Positions 19,684-30,156 are shown, counted from the stretch's first letter. The stretch is DNA of 64,000 nucleotides from Candidatus Desulfopertinax cowenii (GCA_001899445.1 MPOA01000002.1:62001-126000); one strand, 5' to 3'. The notes: generated by a model not told the origin, from the letters alone. Numbers and translations: made by a program.

Positions 19684-21276
19684 ATGACCGTGATCCAGAT
19701 TTACGATACTACGCTGAGAGATGGCACTCAAGGCGAGGGTATTTCCTTTTCGGTGGAAGACAAAATCAAAATCGCCCGCCAGTTGGACCGGCTGGGCGTT
19801 CATTACGTGGAAGGCGGCTGGCCCGGTTCAAACCCTAAGGACATGGAATTTTTCCAGCGCGTCCGGGATGAGCAGTTCCGGAACACCAAGATCAGCGCTT
19901 TCGGCAGTACCCGGAAAGCGGGCCGCCCCGCGTCCGTGGATCCCAACCTGCGGGCGATCGTGGACTGCGGGGTGCGCGTAGCGGCCATTTTCGGCAAGAG
20001 CTGGGACTTTCACGTTTACCGGGTGTTGGGGACCACCCTGGAGGAAAATCTGGCCATGGTCCGGGATTCGGTGGCCTTTCTGAAAAGTCACGGGCTGGAG
20101 GTTATTTTCGACGCCGAACATTTCTTCGATGGCTTTCGGGCGAATCCCCAGTACGCCATGGCCGTAGTGCGGGCGGCGCAAAACGCCGGAGCCGACACCG
20201 TTGTGCTCTGTGACACCAACGGGGGCACTTTGCCTACTGAATTAAAGGAGATTATGACTTACACGGGCCAGGCGCTGGAGGTGCCCCTGGGCATCCACGC
20301 CCATAACGACGGTGGTCTGGCGGTGGCCAACTCCATCCTGGCCGTGGAGGCCGGTTGCACTCAGATCCAGGGGACCGTCAACGGTTACGGAGAGCGCTGC
20401 GGCAACGTCGACTTGTGCACCGTCATCCCGAACCTGGTATTCAAGAAGCGGCTGCCGTGCATTCCCGAGGAGAACCTGGTGTACCTGACCGACCTGTCCC
20501 GCTACGTGAGTGAGCTGGCCAATATGAGCCCGGATGTGCGCCAGCCCTTCGTTGGAACCAGTGCCTTTGCCCACAAGGGTGGGGTGCACGTGAACGCCCT
20601 GCTCAAGGACTCCCAGACCTACGAACACATCCCGCCGGAGAGCGTCGGCAACAAGCGGCGGGTGCTAGTATCCGAACTCTCGGGCCTGTCGAACCTGGTA
20701 TACAAATACCGCGAGCTGAACCTGGGGCTGGAGGAGGACAGCGCCGAGTGCCGGCGGATCCTGAGCGAACTCAAGGACCTGGAGCACCAGGGGTTCCAGT
20801 TCGAGGGCGCCGAGGGCTCCTTCGAGCTGCTGCTACGCAAGGCCTACAACGGCTACCGCAAACCGTTTATCCTGGAGACTATGCGGATTCTCACCGAACT
20901 GCGGGACGAGGGCCACGTGTACAGTGAGGCGATCATCAAGCTTCGCGTCAACGACCAGGTGGTGCATACCGCGGCCGAGGGGAACGGCCCGGTGAACGCG
21001 CTGGACGCCGCCCTGCGTAAGGCGCTGGAGGAATTCTACCCCGCCATCCGGCGGATGAAGCTGCACGACTACAAGGTGCGCGTGCTGAACGAGAAGTCGG
21101 GCACCGGGGCAGTGGTCCGGGTGCTGATCGAAACCGGAGACGGCCGGAAATCCTGGGGTACGGTGGGAGTTTCCGCCAACATCATCGAGGCCAGCTGGCA
21201 GGCCCTGGCAGACAGTTTCGCCTACGGAATCCTCAAACTCGGCGAAAACAGTGACTCCGAAGCCAAGGCGCCGTAA
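19684..21276 (+). CDS. cimA: (R)-citramalate synthase
   Basis: A DRE-TIM metallolyase (530 aa) of the CimA family. The start IYDTTLRDGTQGEGISFSVEDK, VEGGWPGSNPKD and HAHNDGGLAVANS are characteristic and differ from LeuA. It condenses pyruvate and acetyl-CoA to citramalate, the threonine-independent entry to isoleucine, and has a C-terminal LeuA-type regulatory domain. ATG at 19684 follows AAAAGGAG. A second isopropylmalate-synthase-like function cannot be excluded, but leuA is already present. Confidence 0.9.
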   Translation: MTVIQIYDTTLRDGTQGEGISFSVEDKIKIARQLDRLGVHYVEGGWPGSNPKDMEFFQRVRDEQFRNTKISAFGSTRKAGRPASVDPNLRAIVDCGVRVAAIFGKSWDFHVYRVLGTTLEENLAMVRDSVAFLKSHGLEVIFDAEHFFDGFRANPQYAMAVVRAAQNAGADTVVLCDTNGGTLPTELKEIMTYTGQALEVPLGIHAHNDGGLAVANSILAVEAGCTQIQGTVNGYGERCGNVDLCTVIPNLVFKKRLPCIPEENLVYLTDLSRYVSELANMSPDVRQPFVGTSAFAHKGGVHVNALLKDSQTYEHIPPESVGNKRRVLVSELSGLSNLVYKYRELNLGLEEDSAECRRILSELKDLEHQGFQFEGAEGSFELLLRKAYNGYRKPFILETMRILTELRDEGHVYSEAIIKLRVNDQVVHTAAEGNGPVNALDAALRKALEEFYPAIRRMKLHDYKVRVLNEKSGTGAVVRVLIETGDGRKSWGTVGVSANIIEASWQALADSFAYGILKLGENSDSEAKAP

Positions 21277-21350
21277 AGCGCCGTTTCCATTTATCGGAGA
21301 ACTCCGGATCCGAACACGTTTTAAACCATCTACATACCATGTACCAAGCC

Positions 21351-21379
21351 TTGAAAGCGTGAAAAATGTGTGGTAAAGT
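21351..21379 (+). promoter_or_regulatory. Probable promoter of glmM
   Basis: TTGAAA at 21351-21356, a 17-bp spacer and TAAAGT at 21374-21379 preceded by TGG (extended -10 form). It lies 35 bp ahead of the glmM start and after the last ilv-leu gene. Confidence 0.5.
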
Positions 21380-21414
21380 TGAGCTGGTTGGCAATCTGGA
21401 GGCGTTTTACATAA

Positions 21415-22770
21415 ATGGGGACTCTATTCGGTACTGACGGCGTCCGGGGCTTGGCCAACCGGGAACTTTCGCCTGAACTGGCCTTCAAGCTCGGCCGAGC
21501 CGGCGCCTATGTATTACGTGAGGAAACCGGAACCCGCGCGCTGGTGATCGGCCGGGACACCCGGCTTTCAGGGGATATGTTGGAGGGGGCACTCATCGCC
21601 GGCATCTGCTCGGTCGGGGTGGACGTTCTGCGGGCGGGCGTGCTGCCCACACCTGCCATTGCCTATCTGTCCCGCACGCTGGATGCCGGCGGCGTGGTTA
21701 TCTCGGCTTCCCACAACGCTTACGAGGACAACGGCATCAAGTTCTTCGGGACCAACGGCTACAAGCTGCCCGATGCGCTGGAGGCGCGCATTGAACGCCT
21801 TGTCCTGGACGAGACCGCCATGCTGCCTACGCCCGCCGGGGCGGACATCGGCCGGGTGCGGGAGATCCCGGACGCCGGAGAGCGGTACGTCCGGTTCGCC
21901 TGCGGCACGGGACCGCCTGACCTGGGTGGTTTGCGGATCATAGTGGACTGCGCCCACGGGGCCGCCTACGAGGTGGCGCCCCAGGTGCTGGGCCGGCTCG
22001 GCGCCACCGTCATCCCGATCTTCAACACACCCGACGGGACCAACATCAACGCGGGCTGCGGTTCCACCCACCCGGAGGTGCTGCAACGGGCGGTGGTGGC
22101 CGAGGGGGCGGATCTTGGCCTGGCCTTCGACGGTGACGCCGACCGGTTGATCGCGGTTGACGAGCGGGGCCAGCTGGTGGACGGCGATCACCTCATGGTG
22201 ATTTGTGGCAAGTACATGTGGCAACGCGGGTGCCTGGCCAAGGACACCCTGGTGATCACGGTGATGAGCAACCTAGGGCTGCACCTGGCCCTGCGGAAGG
22301 CCGGCATCCGGATCCTGCAGACCAAGGTGGGCGACCGCTACGTCCTGGCGGAGATGCTCCGGGCGGGCTGCTGCCTGGGCGGTGAGCAGTCGGGGCACAT
22401 TATCTTCCTGGAATACAACACCACCGGCGATGGGATCATCACGGCGCTGCAATTGCTAAAAGTGATGCGCGAGACCGAGGAGCCCCTGTCGCGCCTGGCC
22501 GCCCAGATGGAACGGCTGCCCCAGCTGCTACGGAACGTGCGGGTTCAGGACCGGGCCGCGGTCATGGCCAGCCCGGTGCTGGCCGAGGCCATCGCCCGTT
22601 ACGAGCACGGCCTCAACGGCGAGGGCCGCATCCTGGTCCGGCCGTCGGGTACCGAACCGCTGGTAAGGGTGATGGCCGAAGCCCGGAACGAGGCTATCCT
22701 GGAGGAGGTGGTGGAGGAACTGGTCCGGGTCGTCAGGCAAATCGACCGGGAACTGACCGTGGTCAGCTGA
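21415..22770 (+). CDS. glmM: Phosphoglucosamine mutase
   Basis: GlmM interconverts glucosamine-6-phosphate and glucosamine-1-phosphate for peptidoglycan precursor synthesis. The 451-aa protein has the phosphoserine loop [17 protein letters not shown] (about residue 100), the metal loop FDGDADRLI, the sugar loop GGEQSGHII and the C-terminal phosphate motif [15 protein letters not shown] at 21415, with TGGAGG some 11 nt upstream. It precedes glmS, so two consecutive amino-sugar steps are adjacent. Confidence 0.96.
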   Translation: MGTLFGTDGVRGLANRELSPELAFKLGRAGAYVLREETGTRALVIGRDTRLSGDMLEGALIAGICSVGVDVLRAGVLPTPAIAYLSRTLDAGGVVISASHNAYEDNGIKFFGTNGYKLPDALEARIERLVLDETAMLPTPAGADIGRVREIPDAGERYVRFACGTGPPDLGGLRIIVDCAHGAAYEVAPQVLGRLGATVIPIFNTPDGTNINAGCGSTHPEVLQRAVVAEGADLGLAFDGDADRLIAVDERGQLVDGDHLMVICGKYMWQRGCLAKDTLVITVMSNLGLHLALRKAGIRILQTKVGDRYVLAEMLRAGCCLGGEQSGHIIFLEYNTTGDGIITALQLLKVMRETEEPLSRLAAQMERLPQLLRNVRVQDRAAVMASPVLAEAIARYEHGLNGEGRILVRPSGTEPLVRVMAEARNEAILEEVVEELVRVVRQIDRELTVVS

Positions 22771-22810
22771 ACAGATGAGCTGACTGACTGGCCGGAAAAC
22801 CGCATAGCAA

Positions 22811-22980
22811 GCGCCTGGACCTGGGACTCGGGGGGCGAGTACCAGGTTGACGAGGGGGAGGTTTATCGAAGGATTCGGCGGATGCCTCCCGGCCCTGGTC
22901 ACGGCCGTCAGCGGCGTTACAAAACCGCCGGGCAACCGGCGGGACAAAAGCGCCAGGTGACCGAAGGCAAAACGGGATCG
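22811..22980 (+). ncRNA. glmS ribozyme
   Basis: The leader of glmS contains the conserved self-cleaving core: AGCGCC at the cleavage site (between 22810 and 22811), then GACGAGGGGGAGGTTTATCGAA (22840-22861), TTCGGCGGATGCCTCCCGGC (22865-22884), and a 3' part with further helices to about 22980. Known glmS ribozymes cleave their mRNA when glucosamine-6-phosphate binds, lowering GlmS. The 3' boundary is approximate. Open reading through this region is not coding. Confidence 0.93.
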
Positions 22981-23016
22981 CAAAGCCTGGGGGGACGGGT
23001 GCGCCTTTGTCCCTTT

Positions 23017-23056
23017 GTCGGCATATGCCTGCTGTGCTTTTTGCCGGCATTTTTTA
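23017..23056 (+). terminator. Possible hairpin with T-tract before glmS
   Basis: GTCGGC (23017-23022) can pair with GCCGGC (23043-23048), followed by ATTTTTTATTT. It lies between the ribozyme and the glmS start. The stem is short and the loop is 20 nt, so this may simply be AT-rich leader sequence. Confidence 0.3.
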
Positions 23057-23085
23057 TTTGGCTTCAAAGGGGGTTTTGCGCAAAT

Positions 23086-24915
<1,830 letters not shown>

Positions 24916-24936
24916 CTTTTGCCGGTGGTGAATGCC

Positions 24937-24969
24937 GGGGCGGTTGGCCACCGTTAGGCCGACCGCCCC
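24937..24969. terminator. Hairpin between convergent glmS and the MNT gene
   Basis: A 13-bp stem, GGGGCGGTTGGCC (24937-24949) with GGCCGACCGCCCC (24957-24969), with one G-T-type pair and a 7-nt loop. It is followed on the plus strand by TTGGCGATTTTTAT. It probably terminates glmS transcription; the stop codon of the opposing gene lies in the loop. Confidence 0.6.
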
Positions 24970-25721
24970 TTGGCGATTTTTATCTCTCCCAGATCTAGAT
25001 GCCGCAGGTCTTTTGCCTCCGCTTGGATTTTGCCGATCACGGTAACCGGGGAGGCAGGTCTTGGCCTGTCGCTTGTGCTGGCGGGGGTCCTCCCGAAGAA
25101 GATACAGAAACAACTGCCTGCGGGCCAATAGGCGAGGTCCCCTTCATCCACCTCATCTTGCAGGACTTCATTTTCCGCCGTGACCGGGATCCGGAAATAA
25201 ATCTCGTCACCCCAGTAGCTTCCCGAGGCCTGGAGTGGCAAAGCATCGTAGATTGCCTGCGCCGTTTTTGTATTGTTCAACCGCGCCTTGAACACCTTAC
25301 CGCCGATTGTTATTTTAATGTCTTTTTCTTCCATAATGTCTCCCTCCGTACTTTGGTCCGTCCAGGGGTAAACCCAGACCGTTTCCCGCTGCAGCGTGCG
25401 GGGAAAACCACGCCCCTCTTTTTGCAGGGCCTCCCATTCAGACGCCGTGTAAACCAGAAGGTCGGCGGGCACCGGAAGCAGAGTGGTGTCGAACTTCAGC
25501 CCCCGTTTCTCAAAGGGCTGGTCGGTGTCGGCCACGATCACCACCAGGTCGAGGTCGCTGCCTACGCCCCAGTCGTCGCGCGCGTACGAGCCGAAATAAC
25601 CTACACGCAGTACGTCGCGGCACTCTTCGGCCACCGCCCTGGCCCACTGCTGTACCGCTTTCCGTACCCGGGAAGCATCAGGCCATTTCAGCGTGGGCGA
25701 ACTCAATGATCTCACGGGCAT
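24954..25721 (-). CDS. MNT nucleotidyltransferase in-frame with cyclophilin-like domain
   Basis: The N-terminal part (to about residue 129) is a minimal nucleotidyltransferase with the motif GS-x10-DxD (FGSYARDDWGVGSDLDLVV), as in MntA antitoxins that AMPylate HEPN toxins. The frame then passes without a stop into a second unit (25334 down to 24954, 126 aa) resembling the TM1367-type cyclophilin-like fold (IKITIGGKVFKARL, GSYWGDEIYFRIP). That second unit has its own ATG at 25334 and RBS. Either this is a genuine fusion, or the MNT stop was lost and both products exist. The start is uncertain: ATG 25721 or TTG 25706, both overlapping the HEPN gene end. Confidence 0.75.
   Translation of the reverse strand: MPVRSLSSPTLKWPDASRVRKAVQQWARAVAEECRDVLRVGYFGSYARDDWGVGSDLDLVVIVADTDQPFEKRGLKFDTTLLPVPADLLVYTASEWEALQKEGRGFPRTLQRETVWVYPWTDQSTEGDIMEEKDIKITIGGKVFKARLNNTKTAQAIYDALPLQASGSYWGDEIYFRIPVTAENEVLQDEVDEGDLAYWPAGSCFCIFFGRTPASTSDRPRPASPVTVIGKIQAEAKDLRHLDLGEIKIAKGRSA
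25332..25347 (-). promoter_or_regulatory. Internal RBS and start codon of the cyclophilin-like unit
   Basis: On the minus strand GGAGGGAGA lies 3-4 nt ahead of ATG at 25334 (MEEKDIKITIGG), within the open frame of the nucleotidyltransferase. It strongly suggests that the cyclophilin-like domain is, or was, translated separately. Confidence 0.65.
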
Positions 25722-26067
25722 AGGCCAGGGCCTCCTTGCTCTGCAGTGCGCCGTAATGTTCAAACGGTGCACCTTCCGGGTGCCCGTTCGGGTAGCGCGT
25801 GGGGATGTAGTACCCGTCCAGGACGCGGGCCTTGTCCGCCAGGGCGGCGTCTACCACTACTGTCTCGGGGAGATCGCGCAAAAGCCGGGCGATCACATGG
25901 CCCCGGGCCTCCTGGCCCAGGTGCAGGTGCAAAGCCTTGACGGCCTTTTCGGCGGCCTGATGCGCAGCGAAACAAGCCCACTCGTGACGGCGCATCCGCC
26001 GGGAATCTTCGGCCTGTTCCAGGTCCCGCAACGCCTGTTTAAACCAGTCCCGAGCACGATTGGCCAC
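25678..26067 (-). CDS. HEPN domain protein, probable toxin of HEPN/MNT pair
   Basis: A 129-aa all-helical HEPN protein: ARDWFKQALRDLEQAEDS at the start, CFAAHQAAEKAVKALHL in the middle and YYIPTRYPNGHPEGAPFEHY near residue 90. RYPNGH fits an R-x4-H spacing, but the tyrosine of the HepT RX4HXY motif is lacking, so RNase activity is uncertain. GTG at 26067 lies 8 nt after a perfect AAGGAGGT, which decides the start. It overlaps the MNT gene downstream, the typical toxin-antitoxin order. Confidence 0.8.
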   Translation of the reverse strand: MANRARDWFKQALRDLEQAEDSRRMRRHEWACFAAHQAAEKAVKALHLHLGQEARGHVIARLLRDLPETVVVDAALADKARVLDGYYIPTRYPNGHPEGAPFEHYGALQSKEALAYAREIIEFAHAEMA

Positions 26068-26165
26068 CGTCTCTGACCTCCTTTTCGGGGCTCTTTCCTG
26101 GGGCTTTTTGGCAGTCCACACCTATATGTTAACACAGTTGGGCAGACTTTTGCTATTACTAGGGG

Positions 26166-26957
26166 TCAACCCGATTTCAAGGTAATGAGAACAATCTCCG
26201 GCCTATTGTTGAACCTTACCGGCAAAACACTTTCACCTAAGCCACCGTTAACAATCATGGTTGTAGAACCAGAGCTATACATTCCGTAGTCAAATTTAGG
26301 GAAAAATCCTTGCCCAGGCGCGACTACGGCCCCCAAAAAGGGAAGCCTAATTTGTCCCCCGTGAGTATGTCCTACTAATACCAGGTCAATGCTTGATTTA
26401 ACTGCAGAAGGGAATATGTTTGGCGCATGGGCAAGCAATATTCTTGGTGCAGAACCAACGTTCACGAGCGCCGTATCCAAACGATCTCTGCCTAGATACG
26501 GATCATCTACACCCAGTATCCAAATATGTGAATGACCCCTATGAAATTTGCAAGAACTGTTCTCTAAGATTTGTACTCCTAGTGACTGTAGAGGAGATCT
26601 GATTTGATAATTAGTCCACCACTCATGATTGCCAGGAACAAAAAATATCGGCGTTGGTTTTAAACTGCTCACTAGGGTAATTGCTGGACCTATCTCAGGA
26701 TTACCCTTAGCTACCAAGTCACCTGTAATTGCGACTAAGTCAAAGTTTTGTTTTTTAACTAAATCTACTAACTGGCTTTGGCTGTCGCCATATTCTTTGC
26801 TATGTAAATCACTTAAATGGAGAATCGTAAAACTGCGAAAATCTGATGGTAGATTCGGGATAACGATCGTGTATCTTTTAACTGAAATAGAATGTGTTTC
26901 GAAATACAAGTACGAGAGTAGTCCGACTCCACCCAAAACAAATGCTCTACGAGACAT
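26166..26957 (-). CDS. Metallophosphoesterase, YkuE/PhoD-like, membrane anchored
   Basis: A calcineurin-like phosphoesterase of 263 aa. ATG at 26957 begins a short basic stretch SRRAF and a hydrophobic segment LGGVGLLSYLYF, a signal or anchor. Metal-binding motifs follow in order: LHLSDLHSKEYG, ITGDLV, VPGNHEWW and VLVGHTHGGQ. Related enzymes act on lipid or nucleotide phosphates outside the membrane; the substrate is unknown. The gene is markedly richer in A+T than its neighbours, suggesting acquisition. The reading frame stays open 126 codons upstream of this start, without family similarity. Confidence 0.85.
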   Translation of the reverse strand: MSRRAFVLGGVGLLSYLYFETHSISVKRYTIVIPNLPSDFRSFTILHLSDLHSKEYGDSQSQLVDLVKKQNFDLVAITGDLVAKGNPEIGPAITLVSSLKPTPIFFVPGNHEWWTNYQIRSPLQSLGVQILENSSCKFHRGHSHIWILGVDDPYLGRDRLDTALVNVGSAPRILLAHAPNIFPSAVKSSIDLVLVGHTHGGQIRLPFLGAVVAPGQGFFPKFDYGMYSSGSTTMIVNGGLGESVLPVRFNNRPEIVLITLKSG

Positions 26958-27353
26958 GCGCTTGACTTCCAACCAAAAACCCCCTTGTTGCTTCAACACA
27001 ATTTGTCGCTGACTGACACGCGCCAATGTTGCGGTCATTGACCGGACGGATGACACCGGGAACCGTGGAAGTAGTGTCCTGCTCATTCCAGCGGTCCCCA
27101 ATCGCCTTTGGGTTAGCTTACCATAGAGAACCCACCGGGGCCAGCCCAGTCGTTTCTTGGAGCTTTGTCCCGGCGGGTCTGTCTTGAGGGCGTTCATGTG
27201 CTCCAAGCTAAAAAGTCCAAACACTTCGCGAGTCCAAGAAAAGAATTGCTCTTCGATAAAGTCATGTGCTATCCTGGCGTCAGGAATATCCTCTCCAGTA
27301 TTGGTGTTTTGTGCTAAATAAAGCACCCAAGGCAATGTTTCCAGGTATAGTAG
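26958..27353. other. Open but unrecognised stretch upstream of the phosphoesterase
   Basis: The minus frame of the phosphoesterase continues open to 27335. The translation (for instance HDFIEEQFFSWTREVFG, then a basic stretch) matches no family I know. It may be a remnant of another gene fused at an insertion boundary, or chance open frame. No promoter was found. Confidence 0.3.
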
Positions 27354-27500
27354 TTGCCGCGCTTTGCCCTACCCATCACCGCCGAAGGCGAGCTGCTTGG
27401 CCTGTTCGCCTTTGTCAGCGGTGGCCGGGGCACGGAGATAGACGCGGAGCATACCCTGGTGGAAGTAGGCCAGCGGCTTTTTTGCCCTGCACCTCTTAGG
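27354..27500 (+). pseudogene. C-terminal remnant of a GAF-like sensor gene
   Basis: The plus strand encodes FALPITAEGELLGLFAFVSG and then EIDAEHTLVEVGQRLF, resembling the last strands and helix of a GAF-type sensor domain. After a run of six T at 27478-27483 the frame is lost; shifting by one base gives a plausible continuation ALHLLGGKRV into the next gene. No start is present, and the sequence to its left is foreign-looking, so the N-terminal part appears deleted. Confidence 0.4.
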
Positions 27501-27510
27501 AGGCAAGCGC

Positions 27511-30057
27511 GTGACCCTGCGCAAGAAAGTATTAATCCCCGTCGCGGCCATGTTCGCCGGATTAATGGTCCTTCTTTACGGTGCCGCGCATTCTATCCTG
27601 CTGGATGGCTATCTGGAACTGGAGCAGGAGAAGACCCGCGAGGACGTCAACCGTGCCGTGAGCACCTTGACGGATAAACTCTGCGAGCTGAACCGGGGAG
27701 TCGGCGACTGGGCCGCCTGGGATGACACCTGTGCCTTCATGGCGGGCGACGACCCCGGTTACGTCAAGCGGAACCTCATCGAAGATACCTTCATCATTCT
27801 CCGGCTAAACTTCATGTTCTTTATTGATCCCGCGGGCCGGACGGTCTTCGCCCGGGCCTTCGACCTGGAAGCCGAAGAGTGGAGGCCCATTCCGCCTGCT
27901 TTTTGGGAACACCTGGGACCCGGCAGCCCCCTCCTCAACCACCCCGACCCGGAAAGCAGCGTCCAGGGCATCATCCTGCTCCCCGAAGGCCCCTTGCTCG
28001 TCGCCGCGCAGCCCATTCTCACCAGCGAAAGGGAAGGCCCGATCCGGGGCACGCTGATCTGGGGACGGTACCTGGATGCCGTAGCCGTGGAACGGCTGTC
28101 CGCGCTGACCCACCTCTCCCTCTCGGTGCACCGGCTCGATGACGCCCAGTTGCCCTCCGATCTGGAGCTCGTCCGGGCCGCCCTGTCCAAGGATACGGAA
28201 GTACTGGTCCGCTCCCTGGACGCCGACTCGGTCGCGGGTTACACGCTGTTGGAGGACATCTACGGCCGCCCCGTGCTCGTGCTGGAAGTGCTGCGGCCGC
28301 GGTCCATTTACCAGCAGGGATTAGCCAGCATCGGGTTTTTTATCTGGAGCTTTCTCTCGGTGAGCCTGGTGGTCAGCGCGGGGATCCTGCTGTTCCTGGA
28401 AAAGGCGGTCCTGTCCCGGCTGGCGCGGCTTAGCGCCGGCGTGGGCAGTATCGGCGCCAGCGGAGACCTGTCGACACGTCTCCACCTGCCGGGAAGCGAC
28501 GAACTCGCAAGCCTGGCCAACACCATAAACGGAATGGTGGCCACGCTGGAACACTCCCGAAACGAACTACGGCAGAACGAGGAGCACTACCGCAACCTGG
28601 CCCTCCAGCTGCAGACGGCGCACCGCCAACTGCTGGACATCATCGAGTTTCTGCCCGACGCCACCTTTGTCATCGACCGGGATCACAAGGTGATCGCCTG
28701 GAACTGCGCCATGGAGGAACTGACCGGGGTCGCGAAAGAGGACATCCTGGGCAGGGGCGGTTTTGCCTACGCCCCACCCTTTTACGGCCGGCCGCGGCCG
28801 ATGCTGATCGACTTCGTGGGCACCAAGGACCCGGAGATCGGGCGCTGGTACAAACACTACGAAATCAAGGGGGATACCGTCTACGCCGAAGACTACGCGC
28901 CTCTTGCCTACGGCGGGCGGGGCGCTTTCCTGTGGGCGAAGGCCTCGGTGCTCTTTGACAGCCGGGGAGACCGGGTGGGCGCCATCGAATCCATCCGGGA
29001 TATCACCGACCGCAAGCAAATGGAGGAGCGACTCAAGTACCTGAGCCTGCACGATTCCCTGACCGGCCTGTACAACCGGGCCTACTTCGAGCAGGAAATG
29101 CGGCGCCTGGAGACCGGACGCCGCGTTCCGGTTGGCCTCATCGTTTGCGACGTGGACGGGCTCAAGCTGGTCAACGACTCCCTGGGACACACCACCGGAG
29201 ACGCCCTGTTGGTGGCGGCCGCCGGCGTCCTCAAGGAGTCCTTCCGCGCCGAGGACGTGGTGGCCCGCGTGGGCGGGGATGAATTCGCCGTGTTGCTTCC
29301 CGGATGTGACGGAGCGGCCGTGGAAGCCTCCTGCCGGCGGATCCGGGAAGCCGTCGCGCGGTACAACCGGGAAAACCCGGACCTCCCCTTGAGCGTGTCC
29401 ACCGGTGCGGCGGTGAGCAGCGAGGGGCCCATAAACATGGACGATCTCTTCCGGGAAGCCGACAGCGCCATGTATCGCGAGAAACTGCACCACAGCCAAA
29501 GCGCGCGCAGCACCATCGTGCAGATCTTGATGAAGGTGCTGGAGGCCCGCGACTACATCACCGAAGGCCATAGTGACCGGCTGGAGAAACTGGTGGTCCG
29601 CATGGCCCGGGCCCTGGACCTTCCCGAACGCAGCATCGCCGACTTGCGGCTCCTGGCCCGCTTTCACGACATCGGCAAGGTGGGCATCCCCGACCGCATC
29701 CTCTTCAAAGAGGGGCCGCTCAGCCCCGAGGAAAAGAGGGAAATGCAGCGGCACGCCAAACTCGGCCACCGCATTGCGCTTTCTGCGCCCAACCTGGCCC
29801 CGATTGCCGATCTCATCCTCAAGCACCAAGAATGGTGGAACGGTGAGGGTTATCCCCTGGGGCTTAAGGGAGAAGAGATCCCCCTGGAGTGCCGCATCCT
29901 GGCCATTGCCGACGCCTACGACGTCATGACCAACGATCGCCCCTACCGCAAGGCGCTGACGCCCGCGCAGGCGAAGGCCGAACTCAAAAGGTACGCCGGC
30001 ACCCAATTCGACCCCCGGCTGGTAGAGATGTTCCTGCAAATACTCGAACCGGAATAA
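27511..30057 (+). CDS. CHASE4-HAMP-PAS-GGDEF-HD-GYP signalling protein
   Basis: An 848-aa membrane protein of cyclic-di-GMP signalling. A transmembrane helix at about 8-28 and another at 275-297 flank an extracellular CHASE4-like sensor. HAMP (about 298-350), PAS (380-500), GGDEF (510-665) and HD-GYP (680-848) follow. The active site GGDEF is intact and preceded five residues earlier by an RAED inhibitory site. The HD domain has FHDIGKVGIPD and GEGYPLGLKGEE, with KHQE where HHE is common. It could therefore both make and degrade c-di-GMP. GTG at 27511 follows AGGAGG by 7 nt. Confidence 0.9.
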   Translation: MTLRKKVLIPVAAMFAGLMVLLYGAAHSILLDGYLELEQEKTREDVNRAVSTLTDKLCELNRGVGDWAAWDDTCAFMAGDDPGYVKRNLIEDTFIILRLNFMFFIDPAGRTVFARAFDLEAEEWRPIPPAFWEHLGPGSPLLNHPDPESSVQGIILLPEGPLLVAAQPILTSEREGPIRGTLIWGRYLDAVAVERLSALTHLSLSVHRLDDAQLPSDLELVRAALSKDTEVLVRSLDADSVAGYTLLEDIYGRPVLVLEVLRPRSIYQQGLASIGFFIWSFLSVSLVVSAGILLFLEKAVLSRLARLSAGVGSIGASGDLSTRLHLPGSDELASLANTINGMVATLEHSRNELRQNEEHYRNLALQLQTAHRQLLDIIEFLPDATFVIDRDHKVIAWNCAMEELTGVAKEDILGRGGFAYAPPFYGRPRPMLIDFVGTKDPEIGRWYKHYEIKGDTVYAEDYAPLAYGGRGAFLWAKASVLFDSRGDRVGAIESIRDITDRKQMEERLKYLSLHDSLTGLYNRAYFEQEMRRLETGRRVPVGLIVCDVDGLKLVNDSLGHTTGDALLVAAAGVLKESFRAEDVVARVGGDEFAVLLPGCDGAAVEASCRRIREAVARYNRENPDLPLSVSTGAAVSSEGPINMDDLFREADSAMYREKLHHSQSARSTIVQILMKVLEARDYITEGHSDRLEKLVVRMARALDLPERSIADLRLLARFHDIGKVGIPDRILFKEGPLSPEEKREMQRHAKLGHRIALSAPNLAPIADLILKHQEWWNGEGYPLGLKGEEIPLECRILAIADAYDVMTNDRPYRKALTPAQAKAELKRYAGTQFDPRLVEMFLQILEPE

Positions 30058-30094
30058 ACACAATGGTCGATTTTAGGCTTCGGAACCGGCGAAT

Positions 30095-30123
30095 TTGTCT
30101 ACCGGCCATAATTCCAGTATAAT
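30095..30123 (+). promoter_or_regulatory. Promoter of the nitroreductase gene
   Basis: TTGTCT at 30095-30100 and a perfect TATAAT at 30118-30123, 17 bp apart, 33 bp upstream of the start codon. Confidence 0.7.
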
Positions 30124-30156
30124 TAGCCAAATACCATTGTTTGGGAGGAAAAGCAC

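Noticed and set aside
22882-23085. N-terminal extension of GlmS
   Set aside because: The stretch is the glmS ribozyme and leader; GlmS needs its cysteine directly after the initiator Met at 23086.
28567-30063. 498-codon open frame on the minus strand
   Set aside because: Shadow of the GGDEF/HD-GYP gene in GC-rich sequence; His/Gly/Val-rich translation with no family similarity.
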